Shown here piece after piece: positions 6,872-7,771 of a stretch of DNA of 7,771 nt. How positions within the stretch are numbered: position 1 is the first letter of the stretch; the number at the start of each line of letters is the position of its first letter. Both the position numbers and the translations under genes were made by a program. Origin of the DNA: Desulfobacula sp. (GTDB lineage Bacteria > Desulfobacterota > Desulfobacteria > Desulfobacterales > Desulfobacteraceae); contig JAOZRI010000099.1 of assembly GCA_029940235.1 (NCBI GenBank), positions 1 to 7,771 on the forward strand, read 5' to 3'. The notes beneath the pieces are model-generated. The model had not been told where the DNA came from. It did no database searches and saw nothing but the letters and a program-made list of their open reading frames with translations.

Positions 6872-6970
6872 TAAAAAATCATTTACCTTGGATCACTATT
6901 TATAGTATTGTGATTTTCATGATCCTCCATAGTACCATTAATTTTTCCAAAATACTTTAGACCATCATGT

Positions 6971-6977
6971 GAAGGAG
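6971..6977 (+). promoter_or_regulatory. Strong ribosome binding site of the amidase gene
   Basis: GAAGGAG ends 9 nt before the ATG at 6987. It is the best Shine-Dalgarno sequence in the window and fixes the start of the partial amidase gene. Confidence 0.8.
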
Positions 6978-6986
6978 TAAAAACTG

Positions 6987-7771
6987 ATGAAATGGTTCCG
7001 GTATATTGTTATTCTAACTCTTTTTTTCACTGTGTGCATTGTGGCTCTTTTTTTCTATCTGCCATTTTCCAATAATTTTAAACAAAAAGGTGAGCTTAAT
7101 ATTCCTGGACTTAATAATAGAGTTACTATACAGCGAGATACCAATGGCATGGCTTATATTCATGCGCTGAATCTTGATGATGTTCTGATGGCTCAAGGGT
7201 TTGTTACTGCCCAGGATCGGCTTTTTCAGATGCAGTTGACCCGTCTTTTTGCCCAGGGCAGGATATGTGAACTTGCAGGAGATGTTGCAAAAAATCTTGA
7301 TATTCGTATGAGAACCATTGGCCTGCACAGAATGGCAAAAAAACAGGCTGGTATTCTTAATGATAAGACAAGAAAATATTTTCAAAACTATGTGAATGGA
7401 ATTAATGCCTTTATTGATATTTGCCCAGATGATATTCATTTAGAATTCAAACTTGCCGGCATAAGCCCGGAAAAATGGGAAGTTGCTGATTCTCTGACTC
7501 TGCTATATTACATGGGATACTCCACATCGGCAAATTTAAACAGTGAGATAGTTTCCCAAATGCTGTTGGAAACTCTTGGGTTTGAAAGAGCTTCCCAGAT
7601 CATGCCCATTAATATTAACGCTGATGATCCTGATGATACAGGGGAAATACAATTGCCTCCAAAAGAGAGACTCTCCCTGTCAATGACCAATATTAACAAT
7701 CTTATGGTATATACTTCTGATAGAAAACTTCGTGCCGGGAGCAATAACTGGGCAGTATCTCCAGCTCTTTC
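6987..7771 (+). CDS. Penicillin acylase family (S45) amidohydrolase, 5' part only
   Basis: This is a precursor of an N-terminal-nucleophile hydrolase that cleaves amide bonds, for example in acylated amino compounds such as acyl-homoserine lactones, beta-lactam side chains or lipopeptides. The substrate cannot be assigned. 261 complete codons are visible and the frame is open to the window end. Residues 6-27 are a hydrophobic signal peptide or anchor, so the enzyme is exported. The alpha-subunit region carries IPGLNNRVTIQRDTNGMAYIHA (39-60), AQGFVTAQDRLFQMQLTR (69-86) and GRICELAG (91-98), all typical of the family. RAGSNNWAVSP (249-259) is the autocleavage site, with Ser252 as the expected catalytic N-terminal residue of the beta subunit. 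The beta subunit itself lies beyond the window. Minus-strand open frames over this region are shadows. The gene is divergent from the DUF2868 operon. Confidence 0.92.
   Translation, partial: MKWFRYIVILTLFFTVCIVALFFYLPFSNNFKQKGELNIPGLNNRVTIQRDTNGMAYIHALNLDDVLMAQGFVTAQDRLFQMQLTRLFAQGRICELAGDVAKNLDIRMRTIGLHRMAKKQAGILNDKTRKYFQNYVNGINAFIDICPDDIHLEFKLAGISPEKWEVADSLTLLYYMGYSTSANLNSEIVSQMLLETLGFERASQIMPININADDPDDTGEIQLPPKERLSLSMTNINNLMVYTSDRKLRAGSNNWAVSPAL

Larger units (their letters stand above)
6786..6986. promoter_or_regulatory. Divergent promoter region between DUF2868 operon and amidase gene
   Basis: This 201-bp AT-rich gap must drive both the minus-strand operon and the plus-strand amidase. 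For the operon, a weak candidate on the minus strand is TTACAT, an 18-bp spacer, then TACACT near 6862-6833, which overlaps a direct repeat. For the amidase, TATAGT at 6901-6906 resembles a -10 box but has no good -35 partner. TATAGT also overlaps a small palindrome, ACTATTTATAGT (6895-6906). These boxes are suggestions only. Confidence 0.35.

Noticed and set aside
7014..7744. Open frames on the minus strand at 7014-7439 and 7508-7744
   Set aside because: They lie antisense to the clear penicillin-acylase coding frame. Their translations show no recognisable family motifs.

Overview
The window looks like chromosomal DNA from an AT-rich, signalling-heavy Gram-negative bacterium. A marine sulfate-reducer-type Desulfobacterota (Desulfobacterales) is my best guess. 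This rests on base composition, the style of the proteins (sigma-54 activator, dCache-GGDEF, DUF2868/DUF3482 pair, periplasmic Ntn-hydrolase) and intergenic palindromes of a kind I associate with that group. No rRNA, tRNA or marker gene is present to prove it.

Layout. Positions 1-643 hold no gene but contain two strongly structured elements. One is a nested palindrome at about 11-169. The other is a three-way-junction element at 413-546, with GGA-bearing hairpin loops and a further pair of inverted arms at 348-359/585-596. A minus-strand membrane diguanylate cyclase (644-2095) follows. It is divergent from a plus-strand GAF/sigma-54 activator (2294-3835), and the 198-bp gap between them contains a perfect 10-bp inverted repeat close to the cyclase start. 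The activator converges on a minus-strand two-gene operon and overlaps it by 4 bp. In transcription order the operon is a DUF2868 membrane protein (6785-5232) and then an Era-like DUF3482 GTPase (5235-3832), joined by an ATGA overlap. A 201-bp AT-rich divergent gap with a 13-bp direct repeat separates the operon from the 5' part of a penicillin-acylase-family gene (6987 to the window end). That fragment is cut 20 nt (just under seven codons) after the first base of its predicted catalytic serine codon.

How the genes relate. The cyclase makes c-di-GMP in response to a periplasmic cue and the divergent activator integrates a cytoplasmic cue through its GAF domain. Their divergence suggests, but does not prove, a shared control region. 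The DUF2868/DUF3482 pair is almost certainly one functional unit: a polytopic membrane protein with a conserved cytoplasmic C-terminal domain, plus a GTPase that has its own Gly/Ala-rich hydrophobic hairpin. To my knowledge its function is not established. This pair and the structured element at 413-546 are the best candidates for undescribed biology here.
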